The notes below the pieces were generated by a model. The model saw nothing but the letters and a program-made list of their open reading frames with translations. It had not been told where the DNA came from and did no database searches. 64,000 nt of DNA, taken from contig NZ_CP012117.1 of NCBI RefSeq assembly GCF_001678905.1, forward strand, positions 1,860,001 to 1,924,000. Direction: 5' to 3'. A program made the position numbers and the translations under genes. Shown in pieces: positions 1 through 9,167 of this stretch (position 1 is the stretch's first letter; each line of letters begins with the position of its first letter). Source of the DNA: Dermabacter vaginalis (GTDB taxonomy: Bacteria > Actinomycetota > Actinomycetes > Actinomycetales > Dermabacteraceae).

Positions 1-893
1 TCGAAGTACTCCCACGCCGCATCGAGAATGTCGTCCACATCGAAGCGCTGATTGATCGGCACGAGCTCATTACGCAGTTCGTCATCCGGTGCGTGGAGAG
101 AGACCGCGAGCGTCACCGGAATCTCCTCCTTCACGAGCTTGCGCACGGCGGGTGCGAGGCCAACGGTCGACACGGTGATGTGGCGCGCTCCCATCCCAAA
201 GCCTTCGGGGGTGGGGGCGTTAAGACGCTGGCACGTCGTTGCCACGGCGCGGTAGTTCGCGAGCGGCTCCCCCATGCCCATAAACACGATGTTGGACACG
301 CGCCCCTCGCCACCGGGGAGCTCGCCGCGCGAAAGAAGCAGGTTCGCGATGCGCACCTGCTCGAGGATTTCCGCAGCTGAAAGATTCCTCGTAAGACCCA
401 TTTGGCCGGTCGCACAGAACGGGCAGTTCATGCCACAGCCGGCCTCCGACGAAATGCACAGCGTCACACGATTCGAGTAGCGCATCAGCACAGACTCCAC
501 AAGCGAACCGTCGAAGAGACGCCACAGGAACTTCTGGGTCATCCCCTGATCGGCGCTTTGCTGCGACACCTTCGTGAGAAGAGTCGGGAAGAATCGTTCA
601 ACGAGTGCCGCCCTATCGCCCTTCGGGAGGTCCGTCATGTCGTCGGGATCAGTCGTGAAGTGCTCGAAATAGTGCGTCGAGAGCTGCTTCGCGCGGAAGG
701 CGGGAAGCCCCATCTCCTTGACAGCCTCGACACGTTCCTCGAGCGTAAGGTCAGCGAGGTGTGCAGGCGGTTTGCCGCGCCGCGAAGGCCGCAACTGCAG
801 CTGGCCGGGGGCGAGCCGAACGGGCTCGCCCTCGACCACCTCGCGCGAAAGGTCCTTCGCCACATCGAGTTTCGGGGTGGGTTTCTCAACCAC
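1..893 (-). CDS. rlmN: 23S rRNA (adenine-2503-C2)-methyltransferase RlmN, 3' end cut by window
   Basis: This is a radical-SAM enzyme that methylates C2 of A2503 in 23S rRNA (and A37 of some tRNAs). About 297 codons are visible; the C-terminus, with the second catalytic Cys, lies outside the window. The cluster C153-xxx-C157-xx-C160 (in GCGMNCPFC), which binds the Fe4S4 cluster, is clear, followed by the family stretches VFMGMGEPL and SLHAPDDELR. The start is the GTG at 893, which overlaps the TGA of cdsA (886-888), so the two genes are probably translationally coupled. The order frr-cdsA-rlmN is common in Actinobacteria. The family is certain; the exact start is less so. Confidence 0.95.
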   Translation of the reverse strand, partial: MVEKPTPKLDVAKDLSREVVEGEPVRLAPGQLQLRPSRRGKPPAHLADLTLEERVEAVKEMGLPAFRAKQLSTHYFEHFTTDPDDMTDLPKGDRAALVERFFPTLLTKVSQQSADQGMTQKFLWRLFDGSLVESVLMRYSNRVTLCISSEAGCGMNCPFCATGQMGLTRNLSAAEILEQVRIANLLLSRGELPGGEGRVSNIVFMGMGEPLANYRAVATTCQRLNAPTPEGFGMGARHITVSTVGLAPAVRKLVKEEIPVTLAVSLHAPDDELRNELVPINQRFDVDDILDAAWEYF

Positions 894-1881
894 TGATGGC
901 CTCCACAATCGCGAGAAGTATAAACAGGGTCGGGGCAGTGAGAAGCATGGAATCGAGGCGATCCATCATGCCGCCGTGCCCCGGAAGCAGTTGCCCCATA
1001 TCTTTGAGGCGAAGGTCGCGCTTCAAAAGGGACTCACTCAGATCGCCGATGGTCGAAACCACGACCATGACGGCGCCGAACGCGAGCGCCCACCACACAC
1101 CAATCTCAGGCAGCCACATGTGACCAATGAGGCCTGCGGCGGCGATGCCGCCCGCGAGGGAGCCCACAAAGCCCTCCCACGACTTCTTCGGGCTAATACT
1201 CGGCGCCATCGGATGCTTGCCGAAGAGCACGCCTACCGCGTAGCCGCAGGTATCGTTCATGATCGGCACAACGAGGGCAAACATCACCTTGTTCGCCCCG
1301 TTCGGCTGCGCCATAAGCAGGATCGTGAAACTGGCCATGAACGGCACCCACAAAAGCGCGAAAATTCCCGCAACCGTATCGCGCAGCGCCATGAGGCCAG
1401 TCGCCTCGGTTGTGCGCCACACAATGAGGACGAGCGCGCCCACGATCGTCGACACAAGAAGGCCCGAGGCCCCGTACTGCCACGCCGAGACGACAACGCC
1501 CACACTCGCGACAAGGAGCGGGATGGCGGGGACACGCAAGCGTGCCCCTTCAAGAGCATTCGCCACTTCGAGAGTGGCGATCACGACGGCGATCGCCACG
1601 ACGGGTGTGAACAGGATCGGGAGCACGTACAGGCACCCGAATAACACGGCCACGAGGGCGAGGCCTACGGCGATCGCGGCAGGCAGATCCCGCCCCGCGC
1701 GCGATGTTCGGGAGTGGGTCGGAGCGGGCCGTTCAGAAACCTCCGCGACGAGCCGCTCCTCGCTCACGAGGGTTGCGGAAGGCGCGAGAGGCACCTCCGG
1801 TGAAGCACTTTCAGATACGGCAACGGCCGCGCCCGGCACATTGCTAGGCACGGCGCGTCGACGACCGTGACGTGTGTTCAC
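886..1881 (-). CDS. cdsA: Phosphatidate cytidylyltransferase
   Basis: Integral membrane enzyme making CDP-diacylglycerol from phosphatidic acid and CTP, the entry point to all phospholipids of the cell. The 331-residue protein has a poorly conserved, Ala/Glu-rich cytoplasmic N-terminus of about 65 residues, then a run of hydrophobic helices. Near residues 285-312 it carries the CdsA signature: SLLKRD, then KDMGQLLPGHGG, then DRLDS. The hydrophilic N-terminal extension is usual in actinobacterial CdsA. It lies downstream of frr on the same strand with a short gap, and its stop overlaps the rlmN start. Confidence 0.95.
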   Translation of the reverse strand: MNTRHGRRRAVPSNVPGAAVAVSESASPEVPLAPSATLVSEERLVAEVSERPAPTHSRTSRAGRDLPAAIAVGLALVAVLFGCLYVLPILFTPVVAIAVVIATLEVANALEGARLRVPAIPLLVASVGVVVSAWQYGASGLLVSTIVGALVLIVWRTTEATGLMALRDTVAGIFALLWVPFMASFTILLMAQPNGANKVMFALVVPIMNDTCGYAVGVLFGKHPMAPSISPKKSWEGFVGSLAGGIAAAGLIGHMWLPEIGVWWALAFGAVMVVVSTIGDLSESLLKRDLRLKDMGQLLPGHGGMMDRLDSMLLTAPTLFILLAIVEAISG

Positions 1882-1902
1882 GAATAACGGAGCAAAGGCC
1901 GC

Positions 1903-2469
1903 TCAAACGGTGAGCAGCTCTTCTTCCTTCGCTTCGAGGGCAACATCCACCTGCTCGGTGTACTTCTTCGTGAGAACCTCGAGCTCCTTCTCGGCGCGGG
2001 TGCCTTCGTCTTCGCCGATCTCCTTGTCCTTCACGAGCTTCTCGATCGCCTTCTTCGCGTGGCCGCGCGAACCGCGGATCGCAATACGGCCATCCTCGGC
2101 CTTGGTCTTCGCGAGCTTCGTGTAGTCCTTACGGCGCTCCTCGGTGAGGGCAGGAAGCACGATGCGCAGGTTGTCGCCGTTGTTCGTAGGGTTCACGCCG
2201 AGATCAGATTCGCGAAGCGACTCCTCAATCTCTGCCATCGCGCCCTTGTCGTACGGCGTGACGATCACGGTGCGAGCTTCAGGGAACTGGAACGCCGCAA
2301 GCTGGTTGAGCGGCGTGGGGGTCCCGTAATAGTCGGCGGTGATGCCCTGGAACATCGCGGCACTCGCGCGGCCCGTGCGGATCGCGGTGAACTCTTCCTT
2401 CGTGACCTCGACCGACTTCGCCATCTTCTTTTCGGCTTCCTTGAGGATGCTTGCGGTGTCCTCGCTCAT
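1903..2469 (-). CDS. frr: Ribosome recycling factor
   Basis: RRF acts with EF-G to split the post-termination ribosome. At 188 residues it is the normal family length. It shows the conserved opening TGRAS near residue 33 and the C-terminal helix pattern (ITKLAKTKAEDGRIAIR-like, then EKLVKDKEIGEDE). It sits directly downstream of pyrH on the minus strand (50 bp gap), as in most bacteria, and is probably co-transcribed with pyrH and cdsA. Confidence 0.97.
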   Translation of the reverse strand: MSEDTASILKEAEKKMAKSVEVTKEEFTAIRTGRASAAMFQGITADYYGTPTPLNQLAAFQFPEARTVIVTPYDKGAMAEIEESLRESDLGVNPTNNGDNLRIVLPALTEERRKDYTKLAKTKAEDGRIAIRGSRGHAKKAIEKLVKDKEIGEDEGTRAEKELEVLTKKYTEQVDVALEAKEEELLTV

Positions 2470-2519
2470 GTCTCTCGGTTCCTTCCGATTTATTAAACGT
2501 CTCGCCTGGTAAGGGTATC

Positions 2520-3284
2520 TTAGTCGCCCGTCACCACGGTGCCGATACGGTCACCGCGCATAGCCTTCGTGATATTGCCCGAAGGCTCGAGACCGAAGAC
2601 CATCATCTGCTGTTTGTTGTCCATACACAGGCTGAAGGCCGTCGAGTCGACAACGCGCAGTCCCTCGCGCAGCGCATCCTTGTACGTCAGATGCTCGAGC
2701 TTCGTGGCGCTTGGATCCTTCTTCGGATCCGCCGTGTACACACCGTCCACGCCGTTCTTCGCCATGAGCACCTCGTGGCAACCAATTTCGAGGGCACGCT
2801 GCACGGCGACCGTGTCGGTCGAGAAGTACGGCATACCGGCGCCAGCACCAAAGATCACCACGCGCCCCTTTTCGAGATGGCGCACGGCGCGAAGTGGAAG
2901 ATACGGTTCGGCGACCTGCCCCATCGTGATGGCAGTCTGCACGCGCGTGGAGGTACCCGCCTGCTCGAGGAAGTCCTGGAGCGCGAGACAGTTCATGACG
3001 GTGCCGAGCATGCCCATGTAGTCAGCGCGACGGCGATCCATGCCTCGCTGGCTCAGCTCAGCGCCGCGGAAGAAGTTGCCTCCGCCCACCACAATCGCAC
3101 ACTCGACGCCCGAGGCAACACCCTCGGAAATTTCTTGCGCAATACTCGAGACCACATCGGGATCAACGCCCACACGGCCCCCACCGAAAGCTTCGCCCGA
3201 AAGCTTGAGGAGCACGCGGCGCGTCCCCTCTTTCGGTTCAATCGTGGGAATCGACGACGTGATGGGATCGGGATCGGTACTCAT
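2520..3284 (-). CDS. pyrH: UMP kinase
   Basis: Hexameric uridylate kinase of the amino-acid kinase fold, phosphorylating UMP to UDP in pyrimidine synthesis. Visible marks are LLKLSGEAF near the N-terminus, [10 protein letters not shown], the [16 protein letters not shown] stretch, [14 protein letters not shown] and [13 protein letters not shown] choose the ATG at 3284 rather than the upstream in-frame ATG at 3290, because the ribosome binding site GGAAGGA abuts 3290 directly but lies 6 nt from 3284. This gives 254 residues. It lies after the tsf terminator, so it probably has its own promoter between about 3285 and 3370. Confidence 0.96.
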   Translation of the reverse strand: MSTDPDPITSSIPTIEPKEGTRRVLLKLSGEAFGGGRVGVDPDVVSSIAQEISEGVASGVECAIVVGGGNFFRGAELSQRGMDRRRADYMGMLGTVMNCLALQDFLEQAGTSTRVQTAITMGQVAEPYLPLRAVRHLEKGRVVIFGAGAGMPYFSTDTVAVQRALEIGCHEVLMAKNGVDGVYTADPKKDPSATKLEHLTYKDALREGLRVVDSTAFSLCMDNKQQMMVFGLEPSGNITKAMRGDRIGTVVTGD

Positions 3285-3373
3285 CAACATTCCTTCCGAG
3301 AGCGGGTTCTCGGGGTCTCAGTCTACCGGCCGCGCATCGTTCACTGCTGTGGGGAAGGTCCCCGTGTGACAAG

Positions 3374-3418
3374 ACCAAAAAGAAGCGAGGGCTCACACCG
3401 GTCGGTGTGAACCCTCGC
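3374..3418 (-). terminator. Rho-independent terminator of rpsB-tsf
   Basis: A near-perfect hairpin: arm GCGAGGG-CACACCG pairs with CGGTGTG-CCCTCGC across 3385-3418. On the minus strand it is followed at once by TTCTTTTT, the U-tract expected of an intrinsic terminator. It lies 29 bp after the tsf stop. Confidence 0.9.
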
Positions 3419-3446
3419 GTTGACGCTATGGCAAGCGTCGGAAAAA

Positions 3447-4271
3447 TCAGTTGCCCACGCGGAAGCGCACGAAACCGGTGACCTTGCCACCAGCGGCCTC
3501 AACAACCTTGCCAACGCTCTGCTTCGGATCCTTCGCGAAGGGCTGGTCGAGAAGAACGTTTTCCTTGAAGAAGCCGTTCATACGGCCCTCAACGATCTTC
3601 GGGAGAGCCTTCTCAGGCTTGCCCTCGTTCTTCGCGGTGTCCTCGGCGATGCGGCGCTCATTCTCCACGACATCCGCGGGAACGTCCTCGCGGGTGAGGT
3701 AGAGAGGCGAGTACGCAGCGATGTGCATCGCCACGTCGCGCGCAACCTCGGCACCGGCCTTGTCGGTCGCAACGAGAACGCCGACCTGGGGCGGGAGGTC
3801 CTTGTTGGTGCGGTGCATGTAGTTCGTCACGACCTCGCCCTGGACGCGGCCGATGCGACGAACGAGGATCTTCTCGCCCATCGTTGCGCCAGCGTTCGTG
3901 AGCGCCTCACCGAAGGAGGTCTCAGCGAGCTCCTCGGGGGTCGAAGCGCCCGACTCGACGGCGGCCGCAACGGCCTCGTCACCGAGAGCGATGAACTTGG
4001 CGTTCTTCGCCACGAAGTCGGTCTCCGAGTTGATCTCGACGAGCGTACCGAGCTGGCCGCCCTCAACGTCGCGAACATCGGCGGCGACGAGGCCCTCCGA
4101 TGCCGCGCGGCCCTCGCGCTTGGCGATGCCCTTGAGGCCCTTGACGCGGATGATTTCGACGGCCTTCTCGTGGTCGCCGTTCGCCTCGTCGAGAGCCTTC
4201 TTGACGTCGAGCATGCCCGCGCCGGTCTTCTCGCGAATGTCCTTGATGTCTGCTGCCGTGTAGTTAGCCAT
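3447..4271 (-). CDS. tsf: Elongation factor Ts
   Basis: Nucleotide exchange factor regenerating EF-Tu-GTP. The 274 residues match actinobacterial EF-Ts. The N-terminal UBA-like segment contains IREKTGAGMLDVKKAL, followed by the core signature region with ETDFVAKN. GGAG precedes the ATG at good spacing. It follows rpsB by about 50 bp on the same strand and ends before a strong hairpin terminator, forming the standard rpsB-tsf operon. Confidence 0.97.
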   Translation of the reverse strand: MANYTAADIKDIREKTGAGMLDVKKALDEANGDHEKAVEIIRVKGLKGIAKREGRAASEGLVAADVRDVEGGQLGTLVEINSETDFVAKNAKFIALGDEAVAAAVESGASTPEELAETSFGEALTNAGATMGEKILVRRIGRVQGEVVTNYMHRTNKDLPPQVGVLVATDKAGAEVARDVAMHIAAYSPLYLTREDVPADVVENERRIAEDTAKNEGKPEKALPKIVEGRMNGFFKENVLLDQPFAKDPKQSVGKVVEAAGGKVTGFVRFRVGN

Positions 4272-4321
4272 TATCTGTCTCCTCTAAATGGTTGTGGGAG
4301 CGAACAGTGATAGTCGAAAAA

Positions 4322-5218
4322 TCAGGCTTCTTCGGAGGCTGCTTCGGCAGCCTTGTCCTCGGCAGCGGGCTTCTCGGCGCTCTCCTCGGCCTTAGCCTCG
4401 GTTGCGCCTTCGGCCTTATCGGCCTCCTGCTGCTGGACCTCGGACTGCTTGAGCAGTTCCTGTTCCCACTCGGCGAGCGGCTCGGCGTCAACAGCCGAAA
4501 CGTTCTTCTCGCCCTGGGTCTGCTTCGCGTGGCGCTCCTGGAGACCAGCGGCAGCGGCATCAGCCACCACGCGGGTCAGGAGGGTCACGGCGCGGATCGC
4601 GTCATCGTTGCCCGGGATGGGGTACTGAACCTCGTCCGGGTCAGCGTTCGTGTCGAGGATCGCGACGATCGGGATACCGAGCTTGGTGGCCTCGTCAACG
4701 GCGAGGTGTTCCTTCTTGGTGTCCACGATCCACACGGCCGAGGGGGCCTTGCTCATGTCACGGATGCCGCCGAGGGTCTTTTCGAGCTTTTCCTTCTCAC
4801 GGCGCATCATGAGAAGTTCCTTCTTGGTCCACTGCGAGCCGGCGACGTCCTCGAAGTCGATCTGCTCGAGTTCCTTGAGGCGGTCGACGCGGCCGGAGAC
4901 GGTCTGAAGGTTGGTCAGCATGCCGCCGAGCCAGCGCTGGTTCACGTAGGGCATGCCCACGCGGGTGGCCTGCTCCTGGATCGACTCCTGAGCCTGCTTC
5001 TTCGTGCCAACGAAGAGGATCGTGCCACCGTGGGCAACGGTCTCCTTGACGAAGTCGTAAGCCTGATCGATGTAGGTAAGCGACTGCTGAAGGTCGATGA
5101 TGTAGATGCCGTTGCGCTCAGTGAGGATGAAACGCTTCATCTTCGGGTTCCAACGGCGGGTCTGGTGACCAAAGTGGACGCCGCTCTCGAGGAGCTGGCG
5201 GAGTGTCACAACTGCCAT
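4322..5218 (-). CDS. rpsB: 30S ribosomal protein S2
   Basis: S2 binds the 30S body with S1. The opening [19 protein letters not shown] and later RWLGGMLTN and [17 protein letters not shown] are diagnostic. At 298 residues it is longer than the roughly 240-residue E. coli protein, because of a C-terminal tail of about 55 residues rich in Ala, Glu and Lys, seen commonly in Actinobacteria. It is first gene of the rpsB-tsf operon; the promoter should lie in the 5219-5597 gap, where a minus-strand TAATAA box near 5315 is a -10 candidate without a clear -35. Confidence 0.97.
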   Translation of the reverse strand: MAVVTLRQLLESGVHFGHQTRRWNPKMKRFILTERNGIYIIDLQQSLTYIDQAYDFVKETVAHGGTILFVGTKKQAQESIQEQATRVGMPYVNQRWLGGMLTNLQTVSGRVDRLKELEQIDFEDVAGSQWTKKELLMMRREKEKLEKTLGGIRDMSKAPSAVWIVDTKKEHLAVDEATKLGIPIVAILDTNADPDEVQYPIPGNDDAIRAVTLLTRVVADAAAAGLQERHAKQTQGEKNVSAVDAEPLAEWEQELLKQSEVQQQEADKAEGATEAKAEESAEKPAAEDKAAEAASEEA

Positions 5219-5597
5219 GGTCGTAACTACCTTTCTGGGCTCTGGGCTCGCCCGCCTCGCTCACGCACATGTGGCGTGGGTTCGATGGGGTTCTCGCGCA
5301 AAGCCTGTTCTCGTTTATTACGGGCCGACGGTTGCCGGCTCGCCCTAGCGCCCTGCGTTTGTGCCGCCACTTCCCTCATGGGAGAGTTGTGGAACGATGG
5401 CACGCGCGCGTGAGTGGGCGCGCGAAGTCACCCGCGCATGCGAGTGCTACGGCAACTCTAATACAGCGAACCTGACTCCCGCACGAATCTTGAGGGACGT
5501 GTGAGCGAGTCCGCGCCTCACACTGCACACCCCTCGCGTTTCCACAGCATGAGCACCCCCCCTTGGCACCCGCACGAGAGCACGGTGTGCTTGAGGC
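5219..5597. other. Divergent intergenic region rpsB / M23 peptidase
   Basis: A 379 bp gap between two divergent genes. I see no convincing coding frame: the short open frames here lack ribosome binding sites and family features. It must hold the rpsB promoter and leader on the minus strand and the promoter of the M23 gene on the plus strand. A TAATAC box near 5460 (plus) and TAATAA near 5315 (minus) are possible -10 elements. Several short GCGCG-rich palindromes are present around 5400-5440, without a recognisable operator. Confidence 0.5.
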
Positions 5598-6233
5598 ATG
5601 CATATCTCCATCAGGTTCGGCACCCGCGTTCTCGTGATTCTCATGCTCCTCATCGGCGCGGGCGCCCTCGCGTTCGCGCCCGCTCACGGCGCAGGTGAAG
5701 AGGACTTCCCGCAGGAGCGCGTGAGCGCGATAATCAATCGTGCCCACCGCGCAGCCTTGGCCTTCGAGGCGCTCGCTTCACCGGAGCCACCACCGCTGCT
5801 TGACTCGAGCGCCCACGAGGGCATGTGGGCCTGGCCCGTGGGCCCCGCCCACGAGGTGGTGCGCTTCTTCGAAGCACCCGCGCATCGATACGGGCCGGGG
5901 CACCGCGGCCTCGACATCGCCGGTGGCGCCCTCGAGGTTCGAGCCGTGGAGAGCGGCACCGTGACTTTCGCGGGGAAGGTCGCGGGCAAACCCGTGATCG
6001 CGATCCTCCACGGCAACGGGCTCACTTCGACCTACGAGCCGGTTCTCGCCTCGGTCTCCAAAGGAGATGCCGTGAGAAAAGAGCAGCTAATCGGGGTTAT
6101 CGAGCACCCGTCGGAGCACGCCCACTGTGAGGCCGGATGCGTACACCTCGGCGCCAAGCGAGGGAAGGACTACCTGGACCCACTACCGCTTCTCGAGGGG
6201 CGTGGACCAAGCGTTCTCCTGCCAGTCGCGTAG
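5598..6233 (+). CDS. Secreted M23-family peptidase (LytM-like), base His replaced
   Basis: A predicted exported cell-wall protein of 211 residues. The N-terminus (residues 1-33) is a signal peptide: basic start, hydrophobic run VLVILMLLIGAGALAF, then Ala-x-Gly cleavage near AHGA. The C-terminal LytM/peptidase M23 domain has the first metal motif GHRGLDI (H and D ligands) and the usual beta-sheet pattern VESGTVTFAG. The second motif, normally HxH, reads C-V-H: the metal ligand His is kept but the first His, the general base in LytM, is Cys. That change is frequent among actinobacterial homologues beside rpsB and suggests weak or absent hydrolysis. It converges on xerC. Confidence 0.85.
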   Translation: MHISIRFGTRVLVILMLLIGAGALAFAPAHGAGEEDFPQERVSAIINRAHRAALAFEALASPEPPPLLDSSAHEGMWAWPVGPAHEVVRFFEAPAHRYGPGHRGLDIAGGALEVRAVESGTVTFAGKVAGKPVIAILHGNGLTSTYEPVLASVSKGDAVRKEQLIGVIEHPSEHAHCEAGCVHLGAKRGKDYLDPLPLLEGRGPSVLLPVA

Positions 6234-6350
6234 CGCCGCACACCACCGCACCCCACGTCTATCTCCGCGCCAGCTCCACACCTTCGAGGGGAGCTCACCG
6301 TTTCCCGTGCCTTCGCCGCGAAGTGACGTCGCCCAACGTCGCGCACCCCC

Positions 6351-7352
6351 TTAGGCTCGGGGATGCGCTTGCTTGACGGCCTCCTTGAGGCGCTCGGCAG
6401 AGACGTGCGTGTAGATCTGCGTCGTCTGGAGCGAGGAGTGCCCCAACAAATCCTGAACACTACGCAGATCCGCACCGCCCTCCATGAGGTGCGTCGCGGC
6501 ACTGTGTCGCCACGTATGCGGAGAGATGTGCCCTTCAAGGCCTCCCTCTCGGGCGGCTCGGTCGACGACAGTCCTCACCGCGCGATCGTTGATGCGACCT
6601 CCGCGCACGCCTAGGAAGAGCGCCTCGTGTTCATCACGCACAAAGCTCGACCTCGCGATACTCTCCCAGCGATCAATGGCGTTGAGCGCGGGCACCCCGA
6701 GCGGCACAACCCGCTCCTTGTTCCCCTTGCCGATCACGCGCAGCGTGCGATTCTGGCGATCCACGCTCGCACGATTGAGCGCGCACAGCTCCGAGACTCG
6801 CAAGCCGGAGGAATAGAGCACCTCCAAGATGGCCGCATCGCGCACGCGCATGGGATAGACCTCGGGCGAACTTTGTGGTCCAACGGCCTTCTCGTGCGCA
6901 GCACTCTCCGCTTCCTCGAGGATGTCACGCGCCTGAGCGGCACTGATGACGTGCGGGAGGGTGCGCCCACGCTTGGGGGCCCGCAAGCGCCTGCCGGGAT
7001 CAAGCTCCACGAGGCCCGCTTCACGCAACCACGCCGTGAACGTGCGCGCGGCAGCGGCACCGCGCGCCAGGGTCGTGGGACTGTGGCCGGCCTCGGCTCT
7101 TGCCGCGAGCCACGCGCGCAGGTCCTGGATTGTCAGGTCTCGCGCCCCTCGCTTCTCACTCTCCGCGCTCCCTTGGAACGTAAATTCGAGTAGAGAAACC
7201 GCGTCGGAAAGGTAGCCCCGAATCGTGTGCTCGCTGCGCGCACGCTCAAAACGAAGATGCCGCTCGTAGCGTTCAAGAACTTCTGCATCGCCTTCGGCGA
7301 TGAGGAGCGCGCGGGCCGATCGAGGCGTCCGCGTTTCACTTGTGGGGGTCAT
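6351..7352 (-). CDS. xerC: Tyrosine recombinase XerC
   Basis: Site-specific recombinase resolving chromosome dimers at dif with XerD. The 333 residues comprise an N-terminal SAM-like core-binding domain (about 25-125) and the catalytic domain. The catalytic set is visible: Arg in SSGLRVSEL, Lys in VIGKGNKERVV, His-x-x-Arg in SPHTWRHSAATHL, His in LLGHSSLQTTQ, and nucleophile Tyr314 in QIYTHV. Position between dprA and rpsB is typical of Actinobacteria, although two accessory transcription units separate it from dprA here. Confidence 0.93.
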   Translation of the reverse strand: MTPTSETRTPRSARALLIAEGDAEVLERYERHLRFERARSEHTIRGYLSDAVSLLEFTFQGSAESEKRGARDLTIQDLRAWLAARAEAGHSPTTLARGAAAARTFTAWLREAGLVELDPGRRLRAPKRGRTLPHVISAAQARDILEEAESAAHEKAVGPQSSPEVYPMRVRDAAILEVLYSSGLRVSELCALNRASVDRQNRTLRVIGKGNKERVVPLGVPALNAIDRWESIARSSFVRDEHEALFLGVRGGRINDRAVRTVVDRAAREGGLEGHISPHTWRHSAATHLMEGGADLRSVQDLLGHSSLQTTQIYTHVSAERLKEAVKQAHPRA

Positions 7353-7500
7353 AGCTCCAGTGTGGCACGCGCCCCGTTGAAGCCTCGAGCGCCCGCCTCC
7401 GCCAATCGCATCAAGATTTCTAGGTCTTTAGTCCCTTTTTCATCCACCTAGGCGGCCGTGCGTTAAGCATGAACATATTGATTCACGTTAAGGGGTCGCC

Positions 7501-7680
7501 ATGAGCACCACATCTACTTCCTCGTCACGCGCTGCAAGCTGGACCGGCCCGATCGCCGGCATCCTCCGCATTCTTGTAGTCGTTGTTGTCCTGCTGTTTT
7601 TCGCCGTCAACGCCGCCGATCACCTTGGCTTCGGGCGCGCATGGACGAAACTGGTGGGTGAAAAGAGCATTCTGCGCTGA
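7501..7680 (+). CDS. Small membrane protein, 59 residues, unknown
   Basis: A short open frame with an ATG at 7501 preceded by AAGGGG at 5-6 nt spacing. It encodes a Ser/Thr-rich cytoplasmic head (about 17 residues), one strongly hydrophobic segment (about residues 18-37, with VVVVVLLFF) and a short polar tail ending KSILR. GC-rich third positions fit real coding. I recognise no family. It is flanked downstream by a 21-bp perfect inverted repeat that probably ends its transcript. No neighbour suggests a function. Confidence 0.65.
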   Translation: MSTTSTSSSRAASWTGPIAGILRILVVVVVLLFFAVNAADHLGFGRAWTKLVGEKSILR

Positions 7681-7690
7681 GGCACTCGCG

Positions 7691-7755
7691 CTCACGACGA
7701 AACACCTCCGCTATGGACTCGCAAGGAGCCAGGGGCGGAGGTGTTTCGTCGTGAG
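7691..7755. terminator. 21-bp perfect inverted repeat, probable bidirectional terminator
   Basis: Arms at 7691-7711 (CTCACGACGAAACACCTCCGC) and 7735-7755 are exact reverse complements, with a 23-nt loop. It lies between the stops of the convergent small membrane protein (+) and MFS gene (-), where a shared terminator is expected. No U-tract follows on either strand, so an unusual intrinsic terminator or another role is possible. Confidence 0.6.
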
Positions 7756-7789
7756 GGGGCAGTTCCAGATTAAGGCACGAGTGAGCGCC

Positions 7790-9106
7790 TTAAACCTCGT
7801 CGCCAGCAGTGATGGCCGAGGCCTCTTCTTGCTGAGTGATGTGTGGCGTTGTCACTCGCGTGAGGAGCTTGTGGCCGCTCACGAGGATCACAATCGACAT
7901 GAGGATCGCCACTGCCGCGAACCAGTAGGGGCCGCCGGCACCGAGCGCATCCGCAATCGAACCCGAAACCGCCGGGGCAATCGCACCACCGAGGAAACGC
8001 ACGCCCGAGTAGGTTGAGCTTGCAATGCTGCGCGGGAGATCGGTGGCTTCCATGACCGCCTCGGTGAGGGCGGTGTTGAGAATACCGAGGAACAGGCCCG
8101 CCACAACGACGGCAGTGACGAGAAGGGGAAGACGATCCGCGCCGAGCGCCATGGTCACGAGGCACGCCGCGAGGAGCGCGAGCGTCGCCGTCAACACCGG
8201 GATGAGCCCGAAGCGCCTCGTGAGGCGCGGAGCAGCGAGAACCGAGGTGAGGGCGAGGGCAAGGCCCCACCCGAAGAACACAAGCCCGAGCTCATGCGCG
8301 CCAAACTCAATTCCGGCCGAATGCGCAGCAGCCTCGAGCGGGTAGGGCGAGTACGCAAGAAGCGTGAAGAAGCCGAAGTTGTAGCACAGCGCGGCGGCGC
8401 TCAGAAGCAAGAGAGGTGGGCGACTCAGCGCCGCAAAGCCCGCGCCGAGCGAGGCCTTGGTGGGCTGGGCGGCAGGCTTCGGCAAAAGGACGATGATGGC
8501 GATCAGGCCGATCGCCATGAGTGCGGCTGTGCCGAAAAATGGCATGCGCCACGAAATCGACCCAAGGGCACCACCGGCGAGCGGCCCCACGGCCATCCCC
8601 ACACCGAGCGCGGCCTCGTACAGGATGATCGCTTGGCCCGATCCACCCGAAGCAGCACCCACGATCGCCGCGAGTGCGGTTGAAATGAACAGGGCGTTAC
8701 CGAGGCCCCATCCGGCGCGGAATCCGATGATCGCGTCAACGCTTCCCGCTGTTCCCGCGAGTGCCGCGAACAGCACGATGAGGATGAGGCCCGTGATCAG
8801 GGTGCGTTTCACCCCAAGCCTGCTCGAGATGAACCCGCTGAAGAACATCGCAATCGAGGTGACAATCAGGTAGCTCGTGAAGAGCAGCATCGTTTGCGAG
8901 GGGCTCGCGTGGAGCTCGCGGCTAATCGCCGGAAGGATCGGATCCACAAGGCCGATCCCCATAAAGGAGACCATGCAGGCGAAGGCGATCGCCCACACGG
9001 CCACGGGCTGATGCAGGATCGAGGGCGCCTTCTCGGGCTTCGGTGCTTGCGGCGTGTGAGCACCTTGGTCGTGTACGCGAGTGTGCTCGGGGGCAGCAAC
9101 GGACAT
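7790..9106 (-). CDS. MFS drug-efflux transporter
   Basis: Major facilitator of about 438 residues with 12 or more predicted membrane helices. The first loop after helix 2 contains SSRLGVKRTLITG, the MFS motif-A position; the GLVDPILPAISREL start resembles DHA1 multidrug exporters (Bcr/CflA, QacA-like). The start is the ATG at 9106: a GGAG lies 10 nt upstream, and the longer upstream frame has no MFS character. It follows a MarR-type regulator on the same strand by 61 bp, the classic arrangement for a substrate-induced efflux pump. The substrate cannot be told from sequence. Confidence 0.88.
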   Translation of the reverse strand: MSVAAPEHTRVHDQGAHTPQAPKPEKAPSILHQPVAVWAIAFACMVSFMGIGLVDPILPAISRELHASPSQTMLLFTSYLIVTSIAMFFSGFISSRLGVKRTLITGLILIVLFAALAGTAGSVDAIIGFRAGWGLGNALFISTALAAIVGAASGGSGQAIILYEAALGVGMAVGPLAGGALGSISWRMPFFGTAALMAIGLIAIIVLLPKPAAQPTKASLGAGFAALSRPPLLLLSAAALCYNFGFFTLLAYSPYPLEAAAHSAGIEFGAHELGLVFFGWGLALALTSVLAAPRLTRRFGLIPVLTATLALLAACLVTMALGADRLPLLVTAVVVAGLFLGILNTALTEAVMEATDLPRSIASSTYSGVRFLGGAIAPAVSGSIADALGAGGPYWFAAVAILMSIVILVSGHKLLTRVTTPHITQQEEASAITAGDEV

Positions 9107-9167
9107 TCGAATAAAACTCCAATCTGACGATTTTCGGGCGCGTGGTTGCGCACGAGGAGAATGGTGA

